Below are positions 44,857 to 55,907 of a DNA stretch of 64,000 nucleotides, one piece after another (within the stretch, counting starts at the first letter, position 1; the number at the start of each line of letters is the position of its first letter). The position numbers and the translations under genes were made by a program. The stretch is from Edaphochlamys debaryana (Eukaryota > Chlorophyta > Chlorophyceae > Chlamydomonadales), in contig JAEHOE010000015.1 in assembly GCA_016858145.1 (NCBI GenBank), positions 1,302,001 to 1,366,000 on the forward strand. Reading direction: 5' to 3'. The notes beneath the pieces are model-generated. The model did not search any database, was not told where the DNA came from, and saw only the letters and a list, made by a program, of their open reading frames with translations.

Positions 44857-47800
44857 CTACTGCCTGCCCCCCGCGCCGCCGCGCGCCGCCATGAGCTGCG
44901 CCTCGTACTGCTGCAGCGCCGCGGCGGCGGCGGAGCGGAGCGCCTCGGCGTCCGGCGAGGGCGAGGCCGCCACGTCCCTCAGGTAGTTGGCCGCGTCGGT
45001 CAGCAGCGTCAGCGCCTCGCGGGTGCCCGCGGGCTTGGTGCGGGACAGACCCGCCATGGCCAGCGCGGACCTGGTGGGAGCGCGGGCGTGGGCGTGAGTG
45101 GTCGGTGTTGGGAGGTGGGTGGGTGTGGGCGTGGTGTTGGGTGGTGGGTGGTGGGGTGGTGGGGTGGTGGGGTGGTGGTGGGGTGTTGTGTGGGTGTGGG
45201 CGTGGGTGGTTTGTGGGTGGGGGGGCCGGGGGCAGGTGAGGGTTGGGCTCGGGCGGGCGCCAGCTCGGCTCCGCTCCCCGCGGCCAGCCCCATGCCCCCT
45301 CCTTCCCTACCTCTGGCCATACAACACCCCTTCCGCGTCACACCCACACCCACACACCGCCTCCCCCGCACCTGTACTTGGCCGGCACCATGTCTGGCTC
45401 CACCTCCAGCACCCCCTCGAACTTGTTCACGGCGCTCGTGTACAGCTGCGGAGCGGCGGGCGGCGGGCAGGCGGGCAGGGCACAGGCAGGGCTCAGAAAG
45501 TAGCAAGGAGGCAAGCACACCAGAAGGCATGCGAGCGTGCCTAACAGCGTCGTCGTTCCCGCAAGCTTCAAGGTTGATACCCGCACACCTGAGTGACGCT
45601 GGCCAGGCTGGGCCCCCACACGCCGTCCGGCCGCAGCCCCTCGGGTGCTGCTGCCAGCAGGTCGGCCCGCAGCACCAGCGCGCGGCCCCAGTTGACCAGC
45701 GCGCGGCTGCTCCAGCCCTCCATCTCCAGAACCTGGGCGAAGGGATCGGGGGGAGGGTGGGTGGTTTTTCCGGACGAGTTGGAGAGCGGAGAGGGAGAGA
45801 TGGGGCGGCAGCCCGCGAAGGCTGGGTGGGGCACGACGATTCGTGAAGGGCGGATGGCGTAAGACGTGTCCATGTGCACCAGCGGCGGGGGCAGTGCAGG
45901 TGGGCTGCGACGTGCGAGCCAGGCCTCTGCACCGCTCCCCGCTCCCGACCTCTACGCACCCATTCCGCTTGCCCCGCTCCACCGCCCCGCGACCCCTGCC
46001 CCCCATCGGCGCATCGGGCTCGCTGGCTGCAGCTCTAACCCTCCCTCTGCTCTCCAATGCTCCGACCATCATCCCCCTTGCCCACGCCCTCCCATGCGCC
46101 CCTGCCACACCCGCTTGAACATGAGCCCGGCCTGGCTCAGCAGCGCGTTGGCCTCCGCCGTCATTGCGGCCTCCGCGCCCCGCTGCGCCTCGGCCTCGGC
46201 GTAGGAGGCGGGCGGGGGGCCGGAGCGCAGGGCGTCCAGGTAGGCAGCCTGGGGGGTGGGGCCGTGTGGGGGACAGGGGTGGGGGCCGTGAGGGGGCCGT
46301 GTGGGGGCAGGGGTGGGGTGGGAAGGCTGGGGGCTGTCCGACAGGTGTGCGTTCGCGTCGCCTCGCCTTAAAGAGGCTTAGCGGATTGCCGGTCACCGTG
46401 CCTCAACGCTGCCGCCCCGCCCCGCTCCGCCCCTCGTACGGTATCAGCACCTCCACTCCACTCACCCCCCTTCCCGCTTCCGCGCCCTGCCCCCCCCCCC
46501 GCATACCCGCAGCCGCGCACCTTGAGCTCCCCTCGTGCCAGCAGCGCGTTGCCCAGGTTCCCCAGCGCCTTGGCGTCCGCGGGGGCGGCCTCGGAGGCAC
46601 GGGTGAAGGCGGCAATGGCGGACTGGATGAGCGTGTCAGCCAGGCCGTAGTCCTGGGGGGAGGGGAAGGGGGTTGGGGAGAGGGAGGGGAGCGGGGTGGA
46701 TGGGGGAGGGGCTGAGGGGAGCGGGGTGGAGGAGGGGAGCGGGGTGGAGGAGGGGAGCGGGGTGGAGGAGGGGAGCGGGGTGGAGGAGGGGAGCGGGGTG
46801 GAGGAGGGAAGCGGGGTGGAGTAGGGGGCCACGCGGCGCGGCTGAACCATGCGGCGTGAGGCAAAGGAGGAGGGCACAGCAGGGCACGAGGATGGAAGCG
46901 CGGGCTGCAAGCCAAGCGCAGAGCATGCGCCGTGGCTGCGGACTCGGCAGGGCCCCGCCACGAAGGCATTCATGCGTCCTGCGTCCTGCTCGGAGGTCCC
47001 CCTGCCCCCCTTCGCCGCCATGAAGCCCCTGCTGGACCCACCTCGCCCTTGCGCGTCTCCTCCCGGCCCAGGCGCAGCAGGCGCAGCCCCTCTGCGATGA
47101 TCTCCACCGGCGTAAGGCCCTCGAGCGGCCGCGGGCGGTAGTCGGGGAGCAGGCCCCCCGCTGCCGCGCCCATTCCCTGGGCCGCCCCCATGCCAGCGCC
47201 CATGCCCATGCCGGGCTGGGCTTGTGGTTGAGGTTGCGGCTGCATCTGGGGTTGGGGCTGCATGGGGGGCTGCATGGGGGGCTGGAAGGGCCCGGCCTGG
47301 GGCGCCGGCGCGCCGTAGCCGGGCGGGCTGGAGGGCGCGGCGGCGTCCCGGTAGCCGGTGGGCGAGGGCTGGGCGGGCTGCTGTGCCGGGCTGGGGGGCG
47401 GGGGCGAGTAGGCGTCCGGCGCATCCGGGTAGGTGGGGTAGGAGCCGGAGGCCTGAGCAGCCTGGGGAGGAGGACGACAATAGCCAGGGGTTGTGAGCTT
47501 GATGACGGGACAACGGGTAGGACTGTGCTAGCCCGGCTGGTAGAGTCCGGGCGGGGAGGTTGAGGGCCTGCTCTGCTCCCAAAGGACACCTCCCGCACGC
47601 CAAGCCAACCCCACCCACCTGCTCGTCCAGACTCATGCCGTACGCGTCCTGCTGCCACCCGTACTGCCCTGGCGGCGCCCCCCATTGCTGCTGCTGCTGC
47701 TCTTGCTCTTGCCCCCACTGCTGCGCCTGCGCCTGTTGTTGTTGTTGCTCGAATGCCTGCGCCTGTTGCTGCTCGTATGCTGCAGCCTGCGCCTGAGCTT

Positions 47801-50800
47801 GTGCCTGTGCCTGCGCCTGCGCCTCTGCCTCCGCTTGGGAGGGAGGAAGGTCTGGGAGCTGGGTTCGGCCCTCCTCAAAGGGCGGAAGGCCCACAATTCT
47901 GAGGTGAGCCTCGGCGTCCCCCTCCTGTGCCCCCGCCCTGGGCGTGCTTGCGCCGCTGGCGGCGCCGCCGCTGCTGCTACCGTCGAGGCTGGCGGCGGAG
48001 GCGGCGGAGGCAGGGCTGGCGGTGCCGTTGCCGCCGCTGGGGCCGGCATCGGCGGACGAGCGCGTCCGCGCTTCCGCCAGGGCCAGCATCATGTCGTACG
48101 CCTCCGCCTTGCTGGCGCCCGCCGTCAAGGGAGTCGAACGGCCGCTGCCGCCGCCGCCGCTCGTAGACGCCACGTCAGCACTCGCGCCGGTGGCGGCGAC
48201 GGCTCCTTCCGTCAGGCTCGCCTCGAATGCCAGCATGTCAGACAAAGGCGCGGGTGCGGCGGTGGCGATGGGCGTCGGCGGCGGCGACGGCGGCTGGCTG
48301 GTCTCGGCCTTGACGGCGAGCGACCCCACCTGCGACGTCAGCGCCGCCAGGGCCTCCTTCATGCCCGCCAGCACCGCCACCACCTCCTCCTGGCGCCGCC
48401 GGGCCGCCTCCGCCGCCTCCAGCGCCGCCGCCGCCGTGGCGACGGCTGCAACAGCTCCAGCTTCAGCTTCCTTCACGTCACCGCCGGAAGGGGTTTCTGC
48501 GCTGGGTGCGGGTGCTGGCGGAGGCGGTAGGACCGCCGCCACCTCCTGTGGCAGTCCTGCCACCGCCGCCGCCACGCCGCCGACCTTTTGGTCGACCTCC
48601 TTGAGGAGCCCCGCCACCGCCGCCAGCCCCTCCAGCAGCCTGGCCAGCTCCGCCGCCGGCAGCGCCGCCGCCGCCGCGGCCACCGCCGCCGCCTGCTCGC
48701 TCCGCGCCACGCCGTCCGCGCCGCCGTCCTGCTCCGCCGTCGCCGCCGCCGCCGCCTGCTGCAGCGCCGCCAGCTGCTGCCGCTGCTCCGCCGCCGCCGC
48801 CGCCGCGTCCCGGGACTCCTGCTCCGCCCGCGCCTGCGCGTCCGCCACGCCTGCTACAGTCAGCTGTAGCTCCGCGACCCCCAGCTGTAGCGGCTGCAGC
48901 GCCGACATGAGTCCGTCGATGCTCTCCCGCAGCACGGTCTGTGTGGCGAGCAGGTCGTTGCGGACGGCCTCTGCCTCGCGGGCCGCCGCCGCCGCCACCT
49001 CCGACCGCGCCTCCGCCTCCGCCGCCGCCACGGCCTCGCCCACCGCCGTCGCCATCGCCGCCGACGTCTGTGGGTCGTGGGTCGCAGCGGGGGAGTGAGT
49101 ACTCGCGGGGCAAGGGACACGGCTCGGCCCGGGCCTCTCCACCCGAGGGGCACGCGCTATAACCCTCGTGGTGCTGCTCTTGCCCCCGTCCTCACGCCAG
49201 CACCCGCCCCGCCCACCCCCAGCTCCCACACCCTCAGCGCCCCGGCCCCCATGCACCCCCCTCCAGCCCCCCGCCACCCCGGCCGCCGCTGATAACTTCA
49301 AGACGCTAACTCAAAGGCCCTCCACCCCCCTTGCAACCTCCCACACCGAGCACGCACCCTGCCGCCCTGCACGATGGCCGCCTCCGTGCCCGCCGGCACC
49401 CCCTCCACCAGCCGCTCCAGCCGCGTCAGCCGCCGCCCCAGCGCCGCCCACTGCTCCTCATCCATGGGGGTGGGCCGCACGGCCGCCAGGCGGGCTGCGG
49501 ACAGGAGGGGGTGGGGTGGGGTGGGGTGGGGTGGAGGAGGGGCGAAGCCGCGGGCGGGTGCGGAAGGAGCGGTCAACAGGTGGTCCGTCTTTTGACGACT
49601 TCGGAGGTCAAGGCAAGCCCTCGTGCCCACCTCACTACCGGTACTAAGAGAATCCTGGACGCTCACCGAACTCGTCAGCTTGGTAGGCCAGGATTCGGCC
49701 CACCGCGCCCTCCACCTCAGCGCCCACGATGGCCTGCAAGAGAGGGACGTTGGAATCGGGTCGGAGCTCCTTCGAAGTTGCAGTCGGGTAAGATCCTTTC
49801 CGCGCCTGTTGACCATCCCCCGCTGCGTCCGACCTCCCGCTCCATCACCTGCCGGCCCCCTGCCCCTCCCCTTCCCGGCCCTCTCCTCCTCCGCCCCCCT
49901 CCACCCTGACCCCCCCCTTCCACCCTCACCTGCAACTGCTCGGGCGACACCCCCGCCCCCGCGCCCCCCTGCGCCTGCAGCCCGGCGCCCACCGCCATGC
50001 CCGGCCCCACCACCCCCGCCTCCACGGCCTCCGCCGCCGCCAGCGCCGGCGGCAGCGCCGCCGCCAGCATCTGCGGCAGCCGCCGCACGGGCTCCATGGA
50101 GCGAGCCACCTCGTTGCGGACGGAGCTCTGGGGGGGAGGGGGTGATGGGATAGGTAGAGGCAGAGGGTGGCCTGGTGAGAGGGTGGGGAGAGGGTTGCGG
50201 TGGGAGGGCGGAGGGGAGGGAGGAGGGGGGGCGAGCGGTGAGGGGCAGGCGGGGGGCGGGGCAAGACGGGGCGGGGCCGGGCGGGGCACAGGGCGGAGCA
50301 TGGGCGGGAGGCACGGGTGTGGGTGGGGTTGTGTGTGCACGCACCTGCAGGGTGGCCTCCGCGTCCGCCAGGGCCGAGTTGAGGGACATGGAGAGGCGGC
50401 GGAGGCCCTCCGACTGAGCCACCTCCAGACCCGACAGGGAGCCCTCCACCGCCTGCGCAAGGTCCGGGTGGGGGTCCGGGGCGGGGTTACGGCGACAACC
50501 AAAGCAACAACTTGAGAGGGGCCAAGCGCCAAGACTACTGCCAAAAGACCAATCCTGGAGCCTTGGCAATTAAACATTCAAGCTGGTCTGTCTTACCGCC
50601 AGTCGGGCGTCGAGCCGAGCCAGGGCCGTGGTCTCATTGTTGGCCAGGGACTCTGCCGCCCGCCGCAGCTCCACCCGCATAGCCGCCACCAGCCCCTCCA
50701 GCACCGCCCGCTGCTCGTTCTGCAGCCGCTCGGGCAGGAGGCCCAGCCCCGCGGCGGCCTCGCGCGCGCTGCGACCTGCGCGGCAAGGAGCGAGCGCGCA

Positions 50801-51718
50801 ACCAGCGTTGCGGGTTTGGAGCAGGGACCGTGCATCCCGGTCCGCCATTCGCCCCACCTCTCCGTCCCTCCCGGCATGCCCCCAGCGTACAAGGTACAAC
50901 CCCCCCAAGCTCCCCGCGTGTTCTCCAGGCCCCACCGGCGCTGAGGATGGAGCCCTCCAGCGAGCTCAGCCGCGCCTCAATGGTCCCCAGCCGCGCGGCC
51001 GTGGTGTTCTGGCCGCGCAGCTCCCGGCGGACCTCATCGATGGCGCCCCGCGCGTCCGCGAGAAGCGAGGAGGAGTCGCGAGCCAGGGAGGTGCGGAGGG
51101 TGTCGTAGGCGCGGCGGTTGTCCTGGAGGAAGGTGTGGCGTGCGAGCGAAGAGAGGGAGGGCGGGGGAGGGTGTTGCAGGTCGGCGTTCCGGAGTGTGCG
51201 TGGGCGCTGGCGGGAACGCTTCGGTAACCTAGACTCGGGTTTGCGGTCCGAAGGGCGATAGCATAGGCTGTAAGGTCGACAGCGTGCAAGTTCTAGGGTC
51301 CATCGCCGCCGGCATGCCACGCCCGCACCTCGGCGATGAGGCCCTCGCGCTGAAGTGCTGATAGCAGCGAGATGACAGGTAGCACCAGGGGTAAGAAGAG
51401 GACGTACGTTCCGGAAAACAAGTTGAGGATGGCCGCCAGCGCACCGCCAACCGACCCCAGGATGGCCACGACATCGATAAACGTCCAGAATCGCTTCTTC
51501 CACGTTATGCCGGGGTCAGGCGTAGGGGTCGGGGGCACCACGCCAGCTGCCGCGACCGCGCGCTTGACCAGACGCGATGGCACGCCCGGTACCGGCGCAG
51601 GCGTCAAGGGCCGCACCGAGGGCACACGGGACCTAACAGCTGTTCGTAGGATAGGCGAGGCCGGCCCAGGGGCGGCCGGCCGCAGCCCTCCAGAGCTCAG
51701 CACGCGAGCCCTCAACAT
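44857..51718 (-). CDS. Predicted organelle-targeted membrane protein with coiled coils and C-terminal TPR repeats
   Basis: Fourteen exons give about 1,278 aa: 51329-51718, 50936-51122, 50597-50775, 50345-50452, 49930-50127, 49667-49733, 49358-49494, 47619-49067, 47042-47461, 46521-46652, 46111-46248, 45589-45732, 45372-45445, 44857-45070. The first 70 residues are Arg/Ser/Ala/Pro-rich with almost no acidic residues, like a chloroplast transit peptide. Two hydrophobic segments follow (about 79-100 and 104-121). Exons 2-8 are Ala/Glu/Arg-rich heptad-like helices (LRTSLARDSSSLLADARGAI, ERLQNEQRAVLEGLVAAM), then a low-complexity Gln-rich linker. Exons 10-14 encode TPR-like helices: AIAAFTRASEAAPADAKALG, NLGNALLARGELK, FKRVLEMEGWSSRALVNWGR, VNKFEGVLEVEPDMVPAKYR. 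A thylakoid or envelope scaffold role is plausible, but I do not recognise a named orthologue. Confidence 0.82.
46721..46826 (-). repeat. 18-bp minisatellite in an intron of the TPR gene
   Basis: On the plus strand the unit GGGGTGGAGGAGGGGAGC repeats about six times with little change, inside the intron between exons 9 and 10. It is G-rich on the non-template side. Confidence 0.75.
47690..47830 (-). repeat. Gln/Ala-rich coding repeat in the TPR gene
   Basis: On the reverse strand GCGCAGGCGCAGGC-type codons encode alternating Ala-Gln, then Gln runs, near the end of exon 8. This is a disordered linker between the coiled coils and the TPR part. Confidence 0.6.
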
Positions 51719-52027
51719 TTTACTCCATATCGCAGGTTCACCGCCCGCTCGGGCCCTTGTATGGGTATCGCTACGACTATAAGGGCTCGTCGGCGGACCT
51801 TGTGCACTGCGAGCGTTACATGGAGTGGGCGGGCCGTGCCACGCAGCTGCCTGAAGCCCGCCCGCGGCAGACGGCGCGACGCCGAGACGCCACCGACCCC
51901 CGTCCTGCCCATACAGCCTGCTCTGTCCGCACTTGCAGCTCTCTCCCTCAACCTTCATCTTGACTCCCTAAGCCTACATTTCCCTCCACCTCTACGACCA
52001 TCTCCCATCAACGTCCCCCGGTTCGCG
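51719..52027. other. Intergenic region between two minus-strand genes
   Basis: About 310 bases hold the promoter of the TPR gene and the 3' end of the coiled-coil gene. The reverse strand carries a TGTAA at 51816-51820. Confidence 0.5.
51816..51820 (-). terminator. Possible TGTAA polyadenylation signal for the coiled-coil gene
   Basis: The reverse-strand TGTAA lies about 210 bases past the stop at 52028 and about 100 bases before the start of the TPR gene. Confidence 0.4.
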
Positions 52028-55000
52028 TCACGTCCTTGCCGCCCCGGTCCCCCCACCGGGCGCTCCTGCCCCCAAACCCGGCCCCGTGGCCCCGGCACCG
52101 GCCGCCGCCGGCGCCTGTCCACCCGCCACGTACCTCACCACACTCATGAGCCCCGAGCCCAGCCCCCGCCGGGACCCGCCGCCGCCGGGCGGCGGGTGCG
52201 CCGACGGCGCCGCTGGCGGAGGCGGCGGCGCCGCCAGCGAAGCAGCCGTGGCGGGCTTGGGCGGCGCCTCGTCCTTGAGGAACAGTGCAAACGCCTCCGT
52301 CAGACTCTGTGCCTCCCCAGTTCGCCCTCCGCCTCCGCCTCCGCCCCCGCCGCCGCCCCCGCCGCCGCCGCCTCGCCCGGAGGATCCCGCGTCCGACAGG
52401 CCCCCGCCTCGTGACCCGGCCCGCGGAATCGGCGTCGCGCTGGGTCCGTTCGTTGCCGCCGCCGCCGCCGCTGCCGTGGATGGCTGTGTCGGAGGCAGGT
52501 GAAGGCCGTTCCGCTGGCCCCACGGCGCCGCCGAGGCGGTGTCAGCGGCGGCGTCAGGGGCAGGCGAGGGCGCAGAGGCAAAGGCTCCGCCGCCGCTCCC
52601 GCGGAATGAGGCCGCCGCGTCGCCCTGCCCGGCCCCGGTTGCCGCCCCGAGCCCTCCTGCTGCCGGGCCGCCCTGAACTTGCCGCGTCTTGACCTCAGCG
52701 GTCGCGGTGGCTGTTTGTGAGAGGGGCGAGACAAGGGAGCACGTGAGCGCAGATGGGACCGCCTACCGAACTAGGGCGGTAGGGGATGGCCCCACTGCTG
52801 CCGTCGACAGCGGCCGGGCTAAGACGAGCCAGGACCAGCAAATCCCGGCGCCGCCTTGCCAGAGCTTGCATCCCCGCGGCCGCCGCTGCCCCTGCTGCTC
52901 CACGTCCCCGCCCCCGCCCCCTCAACCCCCCAACCCCGCCGCCCCCCCCAGCCCCCCTCACCCGCGTTCAGGTTGTCCATGAGCTCGCTGTTGAGCTCCA
53001 CCAGCTTCTCAATCACCTGCCGGGGCCGGAGGGGGTGCGGGGGTTGGGAGGGACTAATCAACCACCTGCCAGGAGGTGAAGCTGCAGATGTTGGGAGGGA
53101 CTTACGGAGACTGGCTAGGCGAGGGATTTCGGAGGGAATGGCGCTGGACGCAGCTAGCAGCCCCAACGACCTTAGGGAGCCCCCCCCCACACCTTGGCGT
53201 TTGTCTCCATGTTGACGCTGAGCGTCTTGCAGTGCGTCTGCGGCAGGGGGGGAGCCGTGCACCGGCAAGGTGAGGCGCAGGGCAAGGCCACGAGCACCGC
53301 CCGCTCCCCTGCTGCCCATGGCCCACTACCGGTACTATGACCTGCTGCATCGCCGTGGCTTCCCGACCCTGGACGCCTGACCCGCGGCGGCACGGATACG
53401 TCGACACCCACTTCCGGCACCCGCTGCCGCCGCCCCCAGGTCCCCGCTCCCCGCCTCCCCGCCCCCCCACCTGCAGCCGTGCCAGCTCGAGTGCCGCCTG
53501 GTGTCCCTGGCTGGTGTTGGACTCAGTGGCCTCCATCAGCTGCTGAATCACCTGGGGGGAGGGGAAGGGAGGGAGGGGCGCAGAGTGCGGTTGAGGCACG
53601 TGCAAGTGCGGCGCGTGGGTCCTCAAGAGGGGAGGCATGGGCTGCACCTTGAGCTCGTGCCGGCTGCCGCAGATCCATGTATGCTGCCTCGCCATGCCAG
53701 GTCTCCTGCCCGCCCCGCTGCAGTACGGCCCCTGGGGAGTCCTACGCTACCTCCAGCCGCTAGGCCGCCCGCCTTGAGCGCCCCTCCCCGCCACGGCACG
53801 TCCCAAGCCCCCACCTCGAGCCGCTTGGCCGCCGTCTCCTGCGCCCCCGCCAGCTCCCCGCGAAGCGAGTCCACCTGCTGCCGCAGGTTGTCCCGCTCCG
53901 CCGCCACCAGCTGCACGTGGGTTGGACGAACAATGCAGTACAGTGAGGGCAGTACGGCACACAGCCGTGGCGGGCAGAGCATGTGGTCCGGTCCCTACCT
54001 CCCCCGCCCTTGCGAGCTTTCCCCCTCCAGCCCCTCCCCCCTCTTTTGCCCCAAACACCCCCGCCCCGAGCCCCCGCCCCGCCACCCCCATCCCAGCCCC
54101 AACTACAACCCCCACCCCCAAACCCCGCCCCGCCTGCATCTGCTGCCTCGCCGCCGCCACCTCGGCCCTCCCCTTGTCCAGCTCGCTGGCCAGCACCGCC
54201 GCCTTGCTGCGCAGCTCCAGCAGCTCATCCGCCACACCCTCGGGCACCGAGGTGCGCTGTGATGTGGGTCGGGCCGGGGGTTGGGACGGGAACGGGGTCA
54301 GGCGTTCGCGTTGGGATGCGGGCCTTCAGGGCGGCTGACAGGGACAGGGTTGAGAGGGGCAGGTGTGGGCACCCTTGAAAGTGAACCATTCGGTCCCCAG
54401 TGGGCGCACGAGGAAGCGTGAAGAGTTGTAGACGGGGACCCCACGGGCGGTGGGCTGCACGTAAAGCGGGTCAGGCTGCCCTCGGTGTCAGCTCTATGCA
54501 CCCCATGGACACCCAAGTGCACACAAGGGCACCTGGCCTGCCCCGCTCGCCCGGCACCCCGCGCCCCTCGCAGCTGCAGCCGCTCGGCCGCACCTGCGCC
54601 GCCGCCTCCGCCTCGCCGCGTGCCCGCGCCAGGTGATCCTGCAGCTCCGCCACCTGCCGGGCCTGCGCCTGCAGAGTCAGCTCCAGCTCCAGCTGGTGGG
54701 GAGAGGGTTGTGGGGGGTGGAGGGGAGGGTATGGGGGCCGGGGTGGGTTGCGGCTGGGGCGGTGGAAGGCGCGGTCCTGCCCCGGCCCTCGGCTCTGCCC
54801 TCGCGTGCGGGACCTTCACTACTGGACCCCCCACCTTGCGCGACTGCACCCCTGCGCTGGCCCCTTCTCGCCCAGCCTCCCCGGTCCCTCCCGTGCGCTG
54901 CCCTGATTCCCGCCAGGTCCCCTGACGCATCGCACAATCGCTCAGCGGGGGTCTGCATCCCAGGCGTCACCCGGGGGCGTACCTTTTCCCGCATGGCCCT

Positions 55001-55907
55001 GTCCGCCGCCTCCGCGCCCGCAAACAGTAACAGCAGCAGGTTTAGGTACTGCTGCTGTTGGTCGGGGGAGTAGACCCGCTCCTGGGCCAGACCCGCCACC
55101 CTGCGCGCCGAGAACGGGTATGCGATTGAGCGGCGAGCAAGGATGTAGCCGAGATGCAGGAGGACCGGCGCAGGTGGCGTGTGCGCAGGCGAGGATAGGG
55201 GGCCATGGCCCGGCATTGAGCCGTGAAAGTAGGGGTAGGTTGACGGGAAGGGAAGGACTGAGGACGGACGGGTCCTGAGCTCCTGACCAGCGGACTAGGT
55301 CTCATTTGGAGCCAGTGTTTGCTCCACCGACCCCAGACGGGAGCTTACTCTTCCTGGAGCCACTGCCCCCGCTGCTCCCACATCGCCCGTGTCTCATCCG
55401 CGGGGAGCGCGGCCGTTGCCTCGGAGTAGCGCTTCACCAGGCGGACCTTGGGGCGGCAGGAACGGGGTGGAGTGGGTAGCGCGGTTTTACCTTGTGCTTG
55501 GAAGGGCAGGCCACGGCGCGGCGGCTGGAGGGGCTGTGCGGGGGGGCTGGCATGCCCCTGCTTAGCCCTGCGCCACCCTTCCCTTCGCCGGGGGCTCCCC
55601 GGGCCCCTCCCCTCCCCTCCCTCTCCCCGTCCCCCTCCCGAGCGGAGCGCGCCCTCTTCGTGGGGCGAAAGAGGAGCACCCTCTGCACAGCCCCGGTTCC
55701 CGTCTGAGCGGGTGAAGGCGGGTGCAGGTTCCTAAATGTAGTGTCCCAGGTCTCCCCCCGCCCAAGACGGACCAGGTCGAACATCCTCGGGTAGGACGCC
55801 CGTGTTGTTGCCGGGTCCAAAGGCAGCGCCCGAAGCTCCGAGCTTAGAGCCTGCGCGCTTGCAAGGAGCGCACGTGTGCGCCCCGAGTCGACAGCGGAGT
55901 GAGCCAT
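52028..55907 (-). CDS. Coiled-coil protein of unknown function
   Basis: Ten exons give about 510 aa: 55773-55907, 55349-55446, 54983-55100, 54594-54692, 54134-54256, 53815-53910, 53471-53551, 53193-53237, 52962-53016, 52028-52710. The start at 55907 gives MAHSAVDSGRTRALLASAQA, then VRLVKRYSEATAALPADETR and SPDQQQQYLNLLLLLFAGAE. Exons 4-9 form a continuous heptad-like helix rich in Glu, Gln, Arg, Leu (ELTLQAQARQVAELQDHLAR, AERDNLRQQVDSLRGELAGA, VIEKLVELNSELMDNLNA). The last exon is Gly/Ala/Pro-rich with a poly-Gly run and one ordered-looking patch, AQSLTEAFALFLKDEA then GLGSGLMSVVRYVAGG. No family is recognised; golgin-like or cytoskeletal scaffolds look similar. Exon 1 ends at a weak gtccgt donor, and exon 5 ends at a GC donor. 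An AG-gtacgt inside the last exon near 52134 could be a further splice site. Confidence 0.72.
52316..52378 (-). repeat. GGC-repeat encoding poly-Gly
   Basis: The reverse strand reads a run of GGC/GGG/GGA codons giving about 13 consecutive glycines between the Ser/Gly-rich linker and the conserved-looking C-terminal patch. Confidence 0.7.
53911..54133 (-). other. GC-AG intron in the coiled-coil gene
   Basis: On the reverse strand the exon ends CAGATGCAG, the intron begins gcgggg and closes cgtgcag, with phase 0 on both sides. The heptad pattern continues across the junction. The donor is weaker than the other GC donors in the window. Confidence 0.5.
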
